From contig OZ253445.1 of NCBI GenBank assembly GCA_965261165.1, positions 1 to 64,000 of the forward strand: a DNA stretch of 64,000 nucleotides, read 5' to 3'. The DNA is from SMWN01 sp965261165. GTDB taxonomy: Bacteria; Pseudomonadota; Gammaproteobacteria; Eutrophobiales; Eutrophobiaceae. The notes beneath the pieces are model-generated. The model did no database searches and was not told where the DNA came from. It was given only the letters and a program-made list of their open reading frames with translations. The position numbers were made by a program, and so were the translations under genes. Positions within the stretch are counted from its first letter, which is position 1; every line of letters begins with the position of its first letter. Positions 1 through 9,164 of this stretch are shown in pieces.

Positions 1-1
1 G

Positions 2-2263
2 CTAATGGGTAAATTGCATGACAATTTGCGGGATATTGGTTATATCGGGCACGATTTGGAGGTATATCTCGTACGCTTGTTGTTTTGTATGTTCGCCGAA
101 GACACTGGAATTTTTGAGCGGCAGCAATTTCAGGATTACATCGAAGACCGAACGGGCGAAGACGGTGCCGACCTGGCATCACATCTTGACACGTTGTTTT
201 ACCTTTTGAACACATCAACAACGCAACGCTTGGGGAATCGTGATGAACAATTAAACGCATTTCCGTTTGTTAATGGCAAATTGTTTGAGGAACGTTTGCG
301 TCCGGCATCCTTTGACCGCACAATGCGTGAATCATTGTTGCAATGTTGCTCACTGGACTGGAGTCGCATCTCCCCGGCAATTTTCGGTTCGCTGTTTCAG
401 TCGATTATGGACAAAGACGCACGGCGCAATCTGGGTGCGCATTACACCTCGGAAACAAACATACTTAAACTAATCAACCCCCTTTTCATGGACGACCTGT
501 GGGCAGAATTTGAAAAAGTAAAAAACAACAAAAACAAATTATTTGAATTTCACAAAAAACTGCGATGCTTAAAATTCCTTGATCCCGCTTGTGGCTGTGG
601 CAATTTTCTGGTGATTGCCTACCGTGAATTGCGTTTATTGGAGCTGGATATTCTACGCGCCACCCATAAACAAGGGCGGCAACTGCTGCAAATCCAAACC
701 ATGATACAACTGGATGTCGATCAATTTTACGGCATAGAAATTGAACAATTCCCCGCACAAATAGCGCAAGTCGCCATGTGGCTGATTGACCATCAGATGA
801 ATACACGGATATCGGAAGAATTCGGCATGTATTTTGCGCGTATCCCATTGACTGCCAGCGCGAATATTGTCAATGGAAATGCCTTGCAGATGGATTGGCA
901 AGATGTGATGCCAGCGGCAGCCTTGGATTACATTATGGGAAATCCACCGTTTATTGGTCAAAAAGAACAGAACCAAGAACAAAAAACAGAAATGAAGTGC
1001 ATCTTTACAGGTATCAAAAGTAACGGTGTATTGGATTATGTTTGTGCTTGGTATATGAAAGCAGCAAACTATATTGTCAATACAAACATCAAAGTCGCAT
1101 TTGTTTCCACAAACTCTATTGTGCAAGGGCAGCAAGTTGGAGTCTTGTGGCGGGAAATGTATCAGCGTAATTGCCATATTTTTTTCGCTCATCGCACTTT
1201 CAAATGGACAAACGAAGCCAGAGGAAAGGCAGCTGTGCATTGTGTCATTATCGGATTTTCCAAAAATGATATTCCACGAAAACAAATATTCGATTATGAA
1301 ACCGTCACATCTGATCCAAGCGCAATCACCGTAAAACGCATTAATGCGTACCTTGTTGATGCCGACGGAGTATTTGTCAAACCCGCTTCATCGCCTATTT
1401 GTAAGGAAGCCCCGAAGATGCGTTATGGTAGTATTGGTTATGATGCGGGTCATTTTATTATGACCGAAGAAGAAAAAACGGATTTGCTATTGAAAGAACC
1501 GGCAGCGAAAGACTATGTGCGCCCTTTTATTGGTGCCGATGAATACATCAAAGGCAAAAAGCGTTATTGCTTATGGCTGAAAGATGCCGCACCACAAAAA
1601 GTCAGGAAACTAAAGCACGTTATGGTGCGTGTTGAAAAAGTAAGGCAACTACGATTATCAAGCAACCGAAAGGGAACCAATTTGCTTGCTGATACGCCCA
1701 TGTTGTTCGGCGAGATTCGACAGCCAGACGATCAATATTTGATTATTCCAAAAGTTTCATCAGAACTGCGCAATTATATTCCGATTGGCTACTGCCACAA
1801 GAAGTGTATTGCTAATGGCAGTAGTTTGACCATTGCAAACGCAAATCGGTATCAATTTGGAGTCGTAGTGTCCCAAATGCACATGGCATGGATGCGGTAC
1901 ATTGGCGGACGAATGAAAAGCGATTATCAATACTCGGCGAGCATTGTTTATAACAATTTCCCTTGGCCGAAACACCCAACCGAAAAACAAACCGCCGACA
2001 TTGAAACAAAAGCACAAGCGATATTAGATGCTCGTGCAAAATTCCCAGATGCCACCCTCGCCGACCTCTACGACCCGCTGACTATGCCGCCTATATTACA
2101 AAAAGCACATCAAACATTAGACCAAGCCGTTGACCGTAGCTACCGCAAAACCGCCTTCAAAAACGAAACCGAGCGCGTCTCGTTTTTATTCGACCTCTAC
2201 CAACAATACACTGCACCACTTCTGTCGGAGAAAAAGAGCAAACGGCGGAAAAGAGCCGTGTAA
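2..2263 (+). CDS. MmeI-like (type IIL) DNA adenine methyltransferase, 5' end outside the window
   Basis: Large class I SAM-dependent DNA methyltransferase of the MmeI/YeeA type, which in complete form combines an N-terminal nuclease region, a helical linker, the N6-adenine methyltransferase and a target-recognition domain. The first ATG is at base 5, but the frame is open to the window edge. The visible protein begins in the helical linker (LVRLLFCMFAEDTGIF), so I treat it as 5'-partial; about 750 residues are seen against roughly 900 in the family. SAM motif I is LDPACGCGNFL (about residue 193) and catalytic motif IV is NPPF (about residue 313). The C-terminal third should be the recognition domain. 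Whether it is a full restriction-modification enzyme or a lone methylase depends on sequence upstream of the window. Confidence 0.88.
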   Translation, partial: LMGKLHDNLRDIGYIGHDLEVYLVRLLFCMFAEDTGIFERQQFQDYIEDRTGEDGADLASHLDTLFYLLNTSTTQRLGNRDEQLNAFPFVNGKLFEERLRPASFDRTMRESLLQCCSLDWSRISPAIFGSLFQSIMDKDARRNLGAHYTSETNILKLINPLFMDDLWAEFEKVKNNKNKLFEFHKKLRCLKFLDPACGCGNFLVIAYRELRLLELDILRATHKQGRQLLQIQTMIQLDVDQFYGIEIEQFPAQIAQVAMWLIDHQMNTRISEEFGMYFARIPLTASANIVNGNALQMDWQDVMPAAALDYIMGNPPFIGQKEQNQEQKTEMKCIFTGIKSNGVLDYVCAWYMKAANYIVNTNIKVAFVSTNSIVQGQQVGVLWREMYQRNCHIFFAHRTFKWTNEARGKAAVHCVIIGFSKNDIPRKQIFDYETVTSDPSAITVKRINAYLVDADGVFVKPASSPICKEAPKMRYGSIGYDAGHFIMTEEEKTDLLLKEPAAKDYVRPFIGADEYIKGKKRYCLWLKDAAPQKVRKLKHVMVRVEKVRQLRLSSNRKGTNLLADTPMLFGEIRQPDDQYLIIPKVSSELRNYIPIGYCHKKCIANGSSLTIANANRYQFGVVVSQMHMAWMRYIGGRMKSDYQYSASIVYNNFPWPKHPTEKQTADIETKAQAILDARAKFPDATLADLYDPLTMPPILQKAHQTLDQAVDRSYRKTAFKNETERVSFLFDLYQQYTAPLLSEKKSKRRKRAV

Positions 2264-2585
2264 TGTTTTCTCTTCCACCCTTAAATAAACATTAAAGAGA
2301 CCTTTGCACTTGTGCCCTGTGGGTGCTTGTGCCCTGTGGGTACTTGTGCCCTGTGGGTATCATTCAAGAAATAATCGGAAGTGGGACTTTGGTTCCGCCA
2401 TCTGCAACGGTTTTGCACGGCTGAAGCCGTGCTTCCGACAATTATGCAAAACTCTCATAAAATTATTTCGGATTTGGATTCGCATAAATAAGCGCAACAC
2501 GCCTAAGAGACTGTGCAAGAAACCCTTGCTAGGTCGCGCTGGGGCAAACCCCTCAATCCCCCCTTGTCAGGGGGGACTTATCACT
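2264..2585. other. Gene-free stretch with short repeats
   Basis: No credible gene. It holds three tandem copies of a 17-bp unit (2309-2359), the perfect small hairpin cacggctgaagccgtg (2417-2432), and a single end-like sequence gagactgtgcaagaaaccc (from 2507) that matches the terminal repeat of the MITE at 6628-6747. The sequence gagacctttgca at 2297 resembles an insertion-sequence terminus, and its reverse complement occurs near 25834. It reads as IS debris downstream of the methyltransferase. Confidence 0.5.
2309..2359. repeat. Three tandem copies of a 17-bp unit
   Basis: The unit cttgtgccctgtgggt(g/a) is repeated three times head to tail (2309-2325, 2326-2342, 2343-2359) with one base difference. 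It is not in a gene. Confidence 0.85.
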
Positions 2586-2926
2586 CTACCCCCTCATATG
2601 CGCACCGCTTGCATCAAATAGCGGCTTGGTCAATAAAGTGGCGCGTCGTCTGTCCCCGAGTATTTCTATTTCAACGTGCCTGCCCTCGCTAATCAACTCG
2701 ACCGGCAGGAAACCGATTGCGATACTCTTTTGTGCATGATGGGCATAGCCACTCGAAGTTACAAAACCGACAATTTTGTCGTTATGCCAGATGGGTTCAT
2801 CGGCAACCACATCGGCAGCCGAAGTCACCTGCGCCAGGATGTTTAGTAGCTGGGCGGTGGTATTTTGCCGGGTGTCGCCATAACCCTTGACCAGTCGCCC
2901 GCAGGCGGACAACTCCAGCGCCAACG
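2586..2926 (-). pseudogene. Remnant of a dimethylglycine dehydrogenase/GcvT-like C-terminus
   Basis: Reading on the minus strand, the last ~80 residues (DEPIWHNDKIVGFVTSSGYA, then an ILGDRR...PLFDASGAHMR region) match the C-terminal beta-barrel of dimethylglycine/sarcosine dehydrogenases and aminomethyltransferases. Before this comes a piece with RLVKGYGDT, which resembles the C-terminus of indolepyruvate ferredoxin oxidoreductase. The frame then runs without a stop into the N-terminal part of an IS1380-family transposase (to 2984). It is therefore a chance fusion of at least two gene scraps with a transposase remnant, not a working enzyme. The dehydrogenase part is fairly clear; the oxidoreductase part is tentative. 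Confidence 0.55.
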
Positions 2927-3312
2927 CCGCATCCTCCTCAAGGTGGCGAACCTCATCCAGATAAAAACTGCCTTCATGCTGCATCAGGATGAGGGTCTTG
3001 ATGAATTCCCCTTGATAAATTCCCCTTGATAAATTCAGAGGGCTTATACCCCCCCCGATTACTTTTAAGCTAGGGGAAGTGCTTATCGATTCGCTCAGAC
3101 AGGTTCATGTAGTCTATTAGGGGAATCCATTAATTGAGCAATGACCAATAAACCAGCACGAGAGGTGAGTCAATCGTTGGTTCTATCGAGTTTATAAGGT
3201 AGCATGGTCATTAAAGCCTTGAGTTGTGCAGGGTTTTGTTGTAACCATTGTTGTTAACTAGCATACAGACAAGGTTTGCTACGTTTTAGGGTTTTCTATC
3301 TGGGGATTGGGG
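2927..3312 (-). mobile_element. IS1380-family element, 5' remnant (copy 1)
   Basis: This stretch is about 90 percent or more identical by eye to 7547-7957, in the same orientation. Its minus strand encodes, with stops and frameshifts, the start of an IS1380-type transposase: pieces reading LTSRAGLLVIAQLMDS, then LSE and ISTSPS-like scraps, then EFIKTLILMQHEG and LDEVRHLEEDAAL. Only the left (5') 390 bp remains. The match stops at 2927, where the dehydrogenase-like scrap begins. It lies upstream of the subtilase autotransporter, while copy 2 lies downstream. Confidence 0.7.
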
Positions 3313-3465
3313 ATTACTTGAGAGGTTGCATAAAATAATCTGTTAGATTATATCTAAAACGGTCGAGTAAGGCATTCAAATTAAGTCTCGCAAATAATGC
3401 TTAAAACTGGAGGAGATTCCGAATGAAGTTATCATATTTAATAAAAATATTTAATAATCATATAG

Positions 3466-6129
3466 TTGACCTCGCCCTCCAACATACGCACCACACAGTG
3501 GGTGACCAGCATCGCTAAATTCTTTCCTTTCTGTATGTTGTTTCTGTTCCTGCTGACCGCTTGTGGTGGGGGTGGAGGAATTACGCCAACTCCGTCAGAT
3601 GTCACCAACAACGGCAGCGTGCCTACGCCTGAACCCGATCCTGTGCCTACGCCTGAACCCGATCCTGTGCCTACGCCTGAACCCGATCCTGTGCCTACGC
3701 CTGAACCCGATCCTGTGCCTACGCCTGAACCCATCTTTGTACCGCGTAGCGCACCATCTGCCAGCGTCCTTAATCATCCCGATCCCACCGATTACGCCAG
3801 CAAAAAACAGCGCTTTGAAGCGTCCTCTGAATATGCTGTAGGTTGGGTTCCGACCTCTGGCACGTCTGATCACCTTGCTAGGATAAACGCTGCGGCTGCC
3901 TATGCCCGCGGTGCTACGGGTGCTGGAGAGACTATTACCATTGTGGACACGGGTGTCCGCGACAGCCACAGAGAGTTTTCTAGTCAGGGCAAAATTAGCA
4001 AGGTGACTGACAATAAATATACCCCAACCGATAGAGACAAACGCCACGGTACTTTTGTGGCCGCATTGGCGGCCGGTAATCGTGATGGTGGCTCCGGCTT
4101 GAATATGCACGGGGTGGCTTTCGATGCCAGTGTGCGTTTCAAAGAAATTGAGCTCAGCGCACCACAACCCAATAATGGTTATAACCCCATCGATCTGGAA
4201 AGTTCTCCGTCTATGCCCGACAGTAATGTTGTGCGAGATCGTGGCTTCGCAAGATTTTTAGGCGATTTTATCGAATTTGCGGGCACCTCTAGTGCTATCA
4301 TCAATCTGAGTTTTGGTATCCCGGGCGCAATATCAAGCTACACCGAACAGAAAGTCCGCAACAATTTTACCCATACCGCGACTACACTGGCACAAATAAA
4401 TACGGACAATGCCGACAAAAAAATTCTCGTTTGGTCCGCGGGTAATGAGCGTAATAAGCAGTTTTCTAACGGCGATCCAGCCTCTTATGATTCGCCGAAG
4501 ATATGGGCAGGTCTTGGCGCATACTTCACCGATCTACAAAGCCATACGCTGGCTGTAGTGGCGTTAGCTCAGGACGGCAGCATCGCCAGCTACTCAAACC
4601 GTTGTGGCATTGCCAAAGCGTTCTGTCTTGCTGCACCGGGCTCCAATGTGTTTTCCGCATATTCGTTTGGTAATACTGCGTACAGCCGGGGTTCAGGCAC
4701 TTCTTATGCCGCACCACTGGTCAGTGGCTCGCTGGCCCTGTTACGCCAATATTTTCGTGGACAGCTCGGCAATACCGAATTGGTCAATCGCCTGCTTGCC
4801 ACCGCCAACCGCACGGGTATTTATGCCGACTCCGATATTTACGGACATGGGTTGGTCGATCTGGATGCGGCGACGGCACCGGTCGGGACGGTGATGACCG
4901 GCTTGTCCAATGACCCCAATAGCCGACCGTTTGCTGAGAGTGCGATTGCCCTGTCGAGCGGTGCTTTTGGGGCCTCGTTACAACGCCAGTTGGCGGGGGT
5001 GGAAGTCGCTGGTTTTGATGCCCTCGATGCGCCATTTTTTCAATCGGCGGCAACTTTGGTAACGCAACCGAAGCGGCAATCTAGTATTGCCAGAATTATT
5101 GCCAACAAGCAACGCCGGCGGGTGCAGGTGACACCTTATCAACGTACGCGACAACACCATAACGCGAACAATGGTACGGGCTTGTCGCTAACGGTGGAGC
5201 ACGGTGCGGTAGCCGATGCGCGGCTTGCTTTCGCAGACGGCTGGTGGGTGTCCTATCGCCAGCATGGCGGACAGTGGCTCGGTTTGTATGATCATTCGTC
5301 CGCCAATCCGCGCGTTGCTGGGACCGGCACGAACGGCATGGCATACGGCTTGGGCAATCGTTTTAATGACCCACTGGCGTTTGCCGCACCGTATTTGTCG
5401 CTGGTGCGCGACGGCGCAGGTATCGGCTGGCGTTCATCTGGTGCCACCAACAGACGCTTCGGCTTCACGCTGATGCACGGTGCGCCACAATTCGATGACC
5501 AGCAAACTTCGGGGGGCAAGCGCGGCATCGGCGTATTGATGAGCATGACGATGCAGCGCAAGCATTCGGCTACTGGGCTGTCGCTACAGGTCGGCGCGGT
5601 ACGCGAGCGCGCCGGCTTCCTCGGCGCACAAACGCAAGGCGCATTCGGCAAGGCCAAGGCGGTGACTACCTTTGCTGGTCTCAACGGGGCTTGGACGCTC
5701 GGCACGAATGACCATTGGCAGCTACTGGCATCGGCATATCTTGGGCGTACGCGAGCGCGGACTGGAGATGGTCTATTGCATGATATCAGTCCCATCGTCA
5801 GTAGCGCGTTTAGCCTCGGTGCCGCACGTACATCACTCTGGCAAGCGGACGATTGGCTCGGACTACGCCTAGCGCAACCATTGCGCGCCGAGCGTGGCAA
5901 GGCGAAGTTACGCCTGCCGGTCGGGCGTACCAAATACGGTCAAGTGGAGTATAAAAACCACGCCGTGAGTCTGGCCCCTAACGCACGCGCACTACATGTC
6001 GAAGCCTTATATAGTTTGTCCATCGCTGGCGGTGCATTGACGACCCGCATGGGACTGCAACATCACCCACAACACAACAAGGACAATAGTCATGCGTTCA
6101 TGCTCCTTGCTTTTGAACGGCGTTTTTAA
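3466..6129 (+). CDS. NalP-like lipoprotein subtilase autotransporter
   Basis: Secreted S8 serine protease of the type V(a) autotransporter class. The start is TTG at 3466; there is no better start before the signal peptide. Residues 1-33 form a lipoprotein signal ending in LLTAC, so Cys33 would be lipidated, as in Neisseria NalP. A Pro/Glu/Asp linker follows, made of four exact octapeptides plus a partial one. The subtilase domain has Asp161 (IVDTG), His194 (RHGT), the oxyanion-region Asn in WSAGN, and Ser413 (GTSYAAP). The last ~270 residues are the outer-membrane beta-barrel, ending in Phe (FERRF). Such proteases release themselves or other surface proteins. The gene is visibly more GC-rich than the core genes and lies between IS1380 remnants, suggesting horizontal gain. 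All catalytic residues are present, so it may be functional. Confidence 0.88.
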   Translation: MTSPSNIRTTQWVTSIAKFFPFCMLFLFLLTACGGGGGITPTPSDVTNNGSVPTPEPDPVPTPEPDPVPTPEPDPVPTPEPDPVPTPEPIFVPRSAPSASVLNHPDPTDYASKKQRFEASSEYAVGWVPTSGTSDHLARINAAAAYARGATGAGETITIVDTGVRDSHREFSSQGKISKVTDNKYTPTDRDKRHGTFVAALAAGNRDGGSGLNMHGVAFDASVRFKEIELSAPQPNNGYNPIDLESSPSMPDSNVVRDRGFARFLGDFIEFAGTSSAIINLSFGIPGAISSYTEQKVRNNFTHTATTLAQINTDNADKKILVWSAGNERNKQFSNGDPASYDSPKIWAGLGAYFTDLQSHTLAVVALAQDGSIASYSNRCGIAKAFCLAAPGSNVFSAYSFGNTAYSRGSGTSYAAPLVSGSLALLRQYFRGQLGNTELVNRLLATANRTGIYADSDIYGHGLVDLDAATAPVGTVMTGLSNDPNSRPFAESAIALSSGAFGASLQRQLAGVEVAGFDALDAPFFQSAATLVTQPKRQSSIARIIANKQRRRVQVTPYQRTRQHHNANNGTGLSLTVEHGAVADARLAFADGWWVSYRQHGGQWLGLYDHSSANPRVAGTGTNGMAYGLGNRFNDPLAFAAPYLSLVRDGAGIGWRSSGATNRRFGFTLMHGAPQFDDQQTSGGKRGIGVLMSMTMQRKHSATGLSLQVGAVRERAGFLGAQTQGAFGKAKAVTTFAGLNGAWTLGTNDHWQLLASAYLGRTRARTGDGLLHDISPIVSSAFSLGAARTSLWQADDWLGLRLAQPLRAERGKAKLRLPVGRTKYGQVEYKNHAVSLAPNARALHVEALYSLSIAGGALTTRMGLQHHPQHNKDNSHAFMLLAFERRF
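3622..3732. repeat. 24-bp tandem repeat encoding an eight-residue linker
   Basis: Four exact copies of a 24-bp unit (3622-3717) plus a partial fifth encode PTPEPDPV repeats just after the lipidated Cys of the subtilase autotransporter. Since 24 is a multiple of three, copy-number change would alter linker length without breaking the frame. Confidence 0.9.
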
Positions 6130-6213
6130 TGATCTCGACACAATACGCATTGGCATTGACTTGCCACAAACGCCTATTATAAAGTCGCGATTATGCGGTC
6201 TTGGTGTGGCTAA

Positions 6214-6540
6214 TCAATTGCGGGTGTGGCTAATCAATTGTGTTAGGTGGACACCGATAGCAATCGCCGCCTGCTGTTTTCGGTCTTCAATCAGCACTCC
6301 ATCCTGAGCAAATGCGTGGTTCGCCCAGGCTACAGTGAGTTGCTCGGCAAGCACGGTTACGCCAAGATTGTTGAGCAACATTCGCAAGAAAACCAAGCCT
6401 TGAAGTCCGCCCAACCTGCTTGGTGATGCGGCCATAATACCAGCGAATTTGCCTTTATATGCTGCCAGCGGGGTTTCACCATCGACTTCTGAACGCGATG
6501 CCCAGTCAATAGTATTTTTCAGGAATATTCGGTGGTTTTC
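6214..6540 (-). pseudogene. NADPH-dependent FMN reductase, C-terminal fragment
   Basis: The minus strand encodes KNTIDWASR followed by a GK.AGIMAASPSRLGG segment, the flavin-binding and dimer region of the SsuE/azoreductase-like NADPH-dependent FMN reductase family, and ends at a stop at 6214. The N-terminal half, including the GS-rich FMN phosphate loop, is missing. Immediately upstream the frame becomes the C-terminus of the IS1380-type transposase, so the element's 3' end is joined into or replaces the reductase gene near 6540. Non-functional. Confidence 0.65.
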
Positions 6541-7957
6541 TTGCAGCTTTACAAATAATTGTCGTCCGGTCCTAACCACTTTTGCCGCAATGGCGACCAG
6601 ACACCAGTGCAGAGTCAGCACAAGATGGAGACTGTGCAAAAAACCAACATCCGTCGTTCCTGCGCAAGCAGGAACCCAGTAAAACAGCCAAACCCGCAAG
6701 GGTTTTCCACATGTAACGCAATTTAGTGGGGTTTCTTACACAGTCTCGATGTCGGGACAACTCCACTAGCAGTAGCTGACGCATGAGGGCACATAGATTG
6801 TAGGAAGATGCTGAGGTTAAAAAGTACAGCACATTGGCAGCAAAATCAGAGCACGACAGGGGGTCACCGCCAAAATCTCGTTGCAGTTCCTTGATGTGGC
6901 CCTCACCGTCCTCGCCACGCTGCCATATTAGTCATATTGGCCTGTGGACAATCTGGCTATGGCTAAGGTCATCCCGATGAGTGACCGATGAGTGGCAATC
7001 GCACGATCAATATAAGCACTCGAGTTTATTTCTTCTGAGCTTGTTCCCTCTGCGCTATCTTGTGAACTGTCTTCTGAATTACCTGATGAATCTAAACCCA
7101 GACTTGCTTGACCGGTAACGGCTGTTCTCTGAATGATCAAGGTGAAGGCTTTTGCATACTCACCGATACAGAAGCTGCTGCGGTAGGTATCCTGGTCGCT
7201 TATCGCCGCGTCTTGTTTATCCATCAAGAGTTTATCCGGCAAGAGTTTATCCAGCAAGGGCTGCCAGTTAGAAGCGCTTGCCGTTGCTATCTGTGCGCAC
7301 ATCGCGGCACTGGTCTTGGCACGAATGGCATACTCGATCCCTTGCTCATGACAATATTCAATGATTCTTGTTTGCTAGCCAGCGGCATCAATACGCAGCG
7401 CCTTCACGGTACAGTCTTTCGGGAGAGATTGTTGGCATTGCTGGATAAACGCCTTATTATCTTGCGCTGGCTTGCAACCCGCCTGAGCCAATCTCCAAGT
7501 GTGGTCGCTTGAGGAAGTTTCTTGAGATCTAACACAGTGCACAGTACCGCATCCTCCTCAAGGTGACGAACCTCATCCAGATGAAAACTGCCTTCATGCT
7601 GCATCAGGATGAGGGTCTTGATGAATTCCCCTTGATAAATTCCCCTTGATGAATTCAGAGGGCTTATACCCCCGATTACTTTTAAGCTAGGGGAAGTGCT
7701 TATCGATTCGCTCAGACAGGTTCTGTAGTCTATTAGGGGAGTCCATTAATTGAGCAATGACCAATAAACCAGCACGAGAGGTGAGTCAATCGTTGGTGGT
7801 GTCGAGTTTGTAAGATACCCTAGTCATAAGCCTTGAGCTGTGCAGCCATTGGGTGATGGTGGGTTTTGCTGCTAACCCCTGTTGCCTAACCCCTTGTTGT
7901 TAACTAGCATACAGCCAAGGCTTGCTACGTTTTAGGGGGTTCTATCTGGGGATTTGG
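6540..7957 (-). mobile_element. IS1380-family element, degraded copy 2
   Basis: Minus-strand relic of an IS1380-type transposase. Recognisable pieces in order are the N-terminal LTSRAG region (about 7790), HLEEDAVLCTVLDLKKLPQ and TTLGDWLRRVASQRK (7404-7604), the central QDTYRSSFCIGEY and AFTLIIQRTA region (about 7000-7250), and the C-terminal NLCALMRQLLLVEL (about 6790) and AIAAKVVRTGRQLFVKL (about 6570). Several frameshifts and stops separate them. A 120-bp MITE (6628-6747) is inserted in the C-terminal coding part. Its first ~410 bp match copy 1. Inactive. Confidence 0.72.
6628..6747. mobile_element. 120-bp MITE with terminal inverted repeats and 4-bp target duplication
   Basis: The ends are gagactgtgcaaaaaac on the left and, as reverse complement, gagactgtgtaagaaac on the right. 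Flanking GATG at 6624-6627 and 6748-6751 is a plausible target-site duplication. Removing the insert plus one GATG restores the transposase reading (SRHRD joined to LVLTLHW). There is no coding capacity. A lone matching end sits at 2507. Confidence 0.75.
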
Positions 7958-7985
7958 AGGGAATAAAATCTTATTCGAATATGCT

Positions 7986-9152
7986 TTACTCTATTACTAG
8001 GCGGCATCCCGCAAACTGATGTCGTTTATCAGCCTGATAATAATTTCTAAAACTGCTGCGTTGAATTACATTCTCTGTGTAACGACTGGCACCTTTCATG
8101 ACAAAATGTGCGCCATTAAAATAAGGCATGGAATAGCCATCGTAGGGAAATGCTCTGAATTCAGCGTAAGGATGAAAGTTATTCGCACACCATTCCCAGG
8201 CTTGTCCTGTATTTTCTAAGCAATCATTCTTTTTTACCGCTTCCCATTCATATTCGTGAGGCAAACGTGTCTGCCCATGATATAAGCTGGCCCAATTGGC
8301 AAATGCCTGAGCTTCATAGTGATTAATACCCCAGACAGGATTGCTTGGCTCAAGTTCTTGATGCCCTGTAATATTGACGGTAAACCAGTTTTGGCTGCTA
8401 TCCTTTAACCAAAATTCAGGACAGGAAGCATCAAATTTCTCTTTCCATTGCCAACCTTCACTGCTCCAGTATTCTGAATTCTGGTATGCCGACTGTTCCA
8501 TAAACAATAGAAATTCACTGTTACTGATCGGATGTTTTGCAATATTAATATCGTCTGTTTTGAATTCGTGGACAGGATATTCATTGTCATAAGGCAGGAA
8601 ATCAGTTTGTGAACCTATGCAATAACTACCAGCTTTGAGATGGATAGTTGATGTGTTCAACTTGCGGCTTCTGAGTGGTTGTTTGACTTCAAAACTATCA
8701 CATCTTTGCAATGTCTTTTGCATGAGTATCATATGCATGATTTCGAAATGTTGTGCGTAATGTTGAATCAGAAAATGCATCACAAAGTCATGCTGCATGA
8801 GTGGATGATGATTTGATTCTTGATAATTTTTAATCAGCTGCAAATTTTTTTGCTGTCTTTCTTTGGCCCACTGACAAAGTTCCACATAGTCGGGCAAGGC
8901 ATCTCCTCGTTCTAATTTTTTTGCCAATTCCGGAACGTAATGTGTTTTTAATTTTTGGTCAGGCGAGGAGAGACTTAACAGTTGTTCTCTGATCCAGTAA
9001 GTTTCAGTGTAGACACAATGTCCTAGGTGCCAGCCCAAAGGACTTAAATCAGGGTGGTATTGAATATTGAAATCTTCAGAATATTTTTCGCACAAATCCA
9101 AAACCTTCTGCTGGTAACCACAAAGAAGCTCGATAAGCGCTCTAGTGGTCAC
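7986..9152 (-). CDS. egtB: EgtB-like non-heme iron sulfoxide synthase (or SenA-type)
   Basis: Enzyme of the DinB plus FGE-sulfatase architecture that joins a sulfur (or selenium) donor to a histidine betaine using O2 and Fe(II). The N-terminal DinB-like half carries a likely iron triad: His45 (LGWHLGH) and His131/His135 (HYAQH). The C-terminal FGE half has the WEWC.N signature and the typical ending FAGCRLV. The start is GTG at 9152, 11 nt after the egtC stop; an upstream ATG is not available. Length 388 aa is normal. It is probably cotranscribed with the egtC-like gene. No histidine methyltransferase (EgtD) or SenB is in the window, so ergothioneine versus selenoneine versus another thiol cannot be settled here. 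Confidence 0.82.
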   Translation of the reverse strand: MTTRALIELLCGYQQKVLDLCEKYSEDFNIQYHPDLSPLGWHLGHCVYTETYWIREQLLSLSSPDQKLKTHYVPELAKKLERGDALPDYVELCQWAKERQQKNLQLIKNYQESNHHPLMQHDFVMHFLIQHYAQHFEIMHMILMQKTLQRCDSFEVKQPLRSRKLNTSTIHLKAGSYCIGSQTDFLPYDNEYPVHEFKTDDINIAKHPISNSEFLLFMEQSAYQNSEYWSSEGWQWKEKFDASCPEFWLKDSSQNWFTVNITGHQELEPSNPVWGINHYEAQAFANWASLYHGQTRLPHEYEWEAVKKNDCLENTGQAWEWCANNFHPYAEFRAFPYDGYSMPYFNGAHFVMKGASRYTENVIQRSSFRNYYQADKRHQFAGCRLVIE

Positions 9153-9164
9153 GAGGAATTGTTG

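Noticed and set aside
653..1285. 210-codon minus-strand frame inside the methyltransferase
   Set aside because: Overlaps a clear methyltransferase with motifs I and IV; no ribosome site or recognised content.
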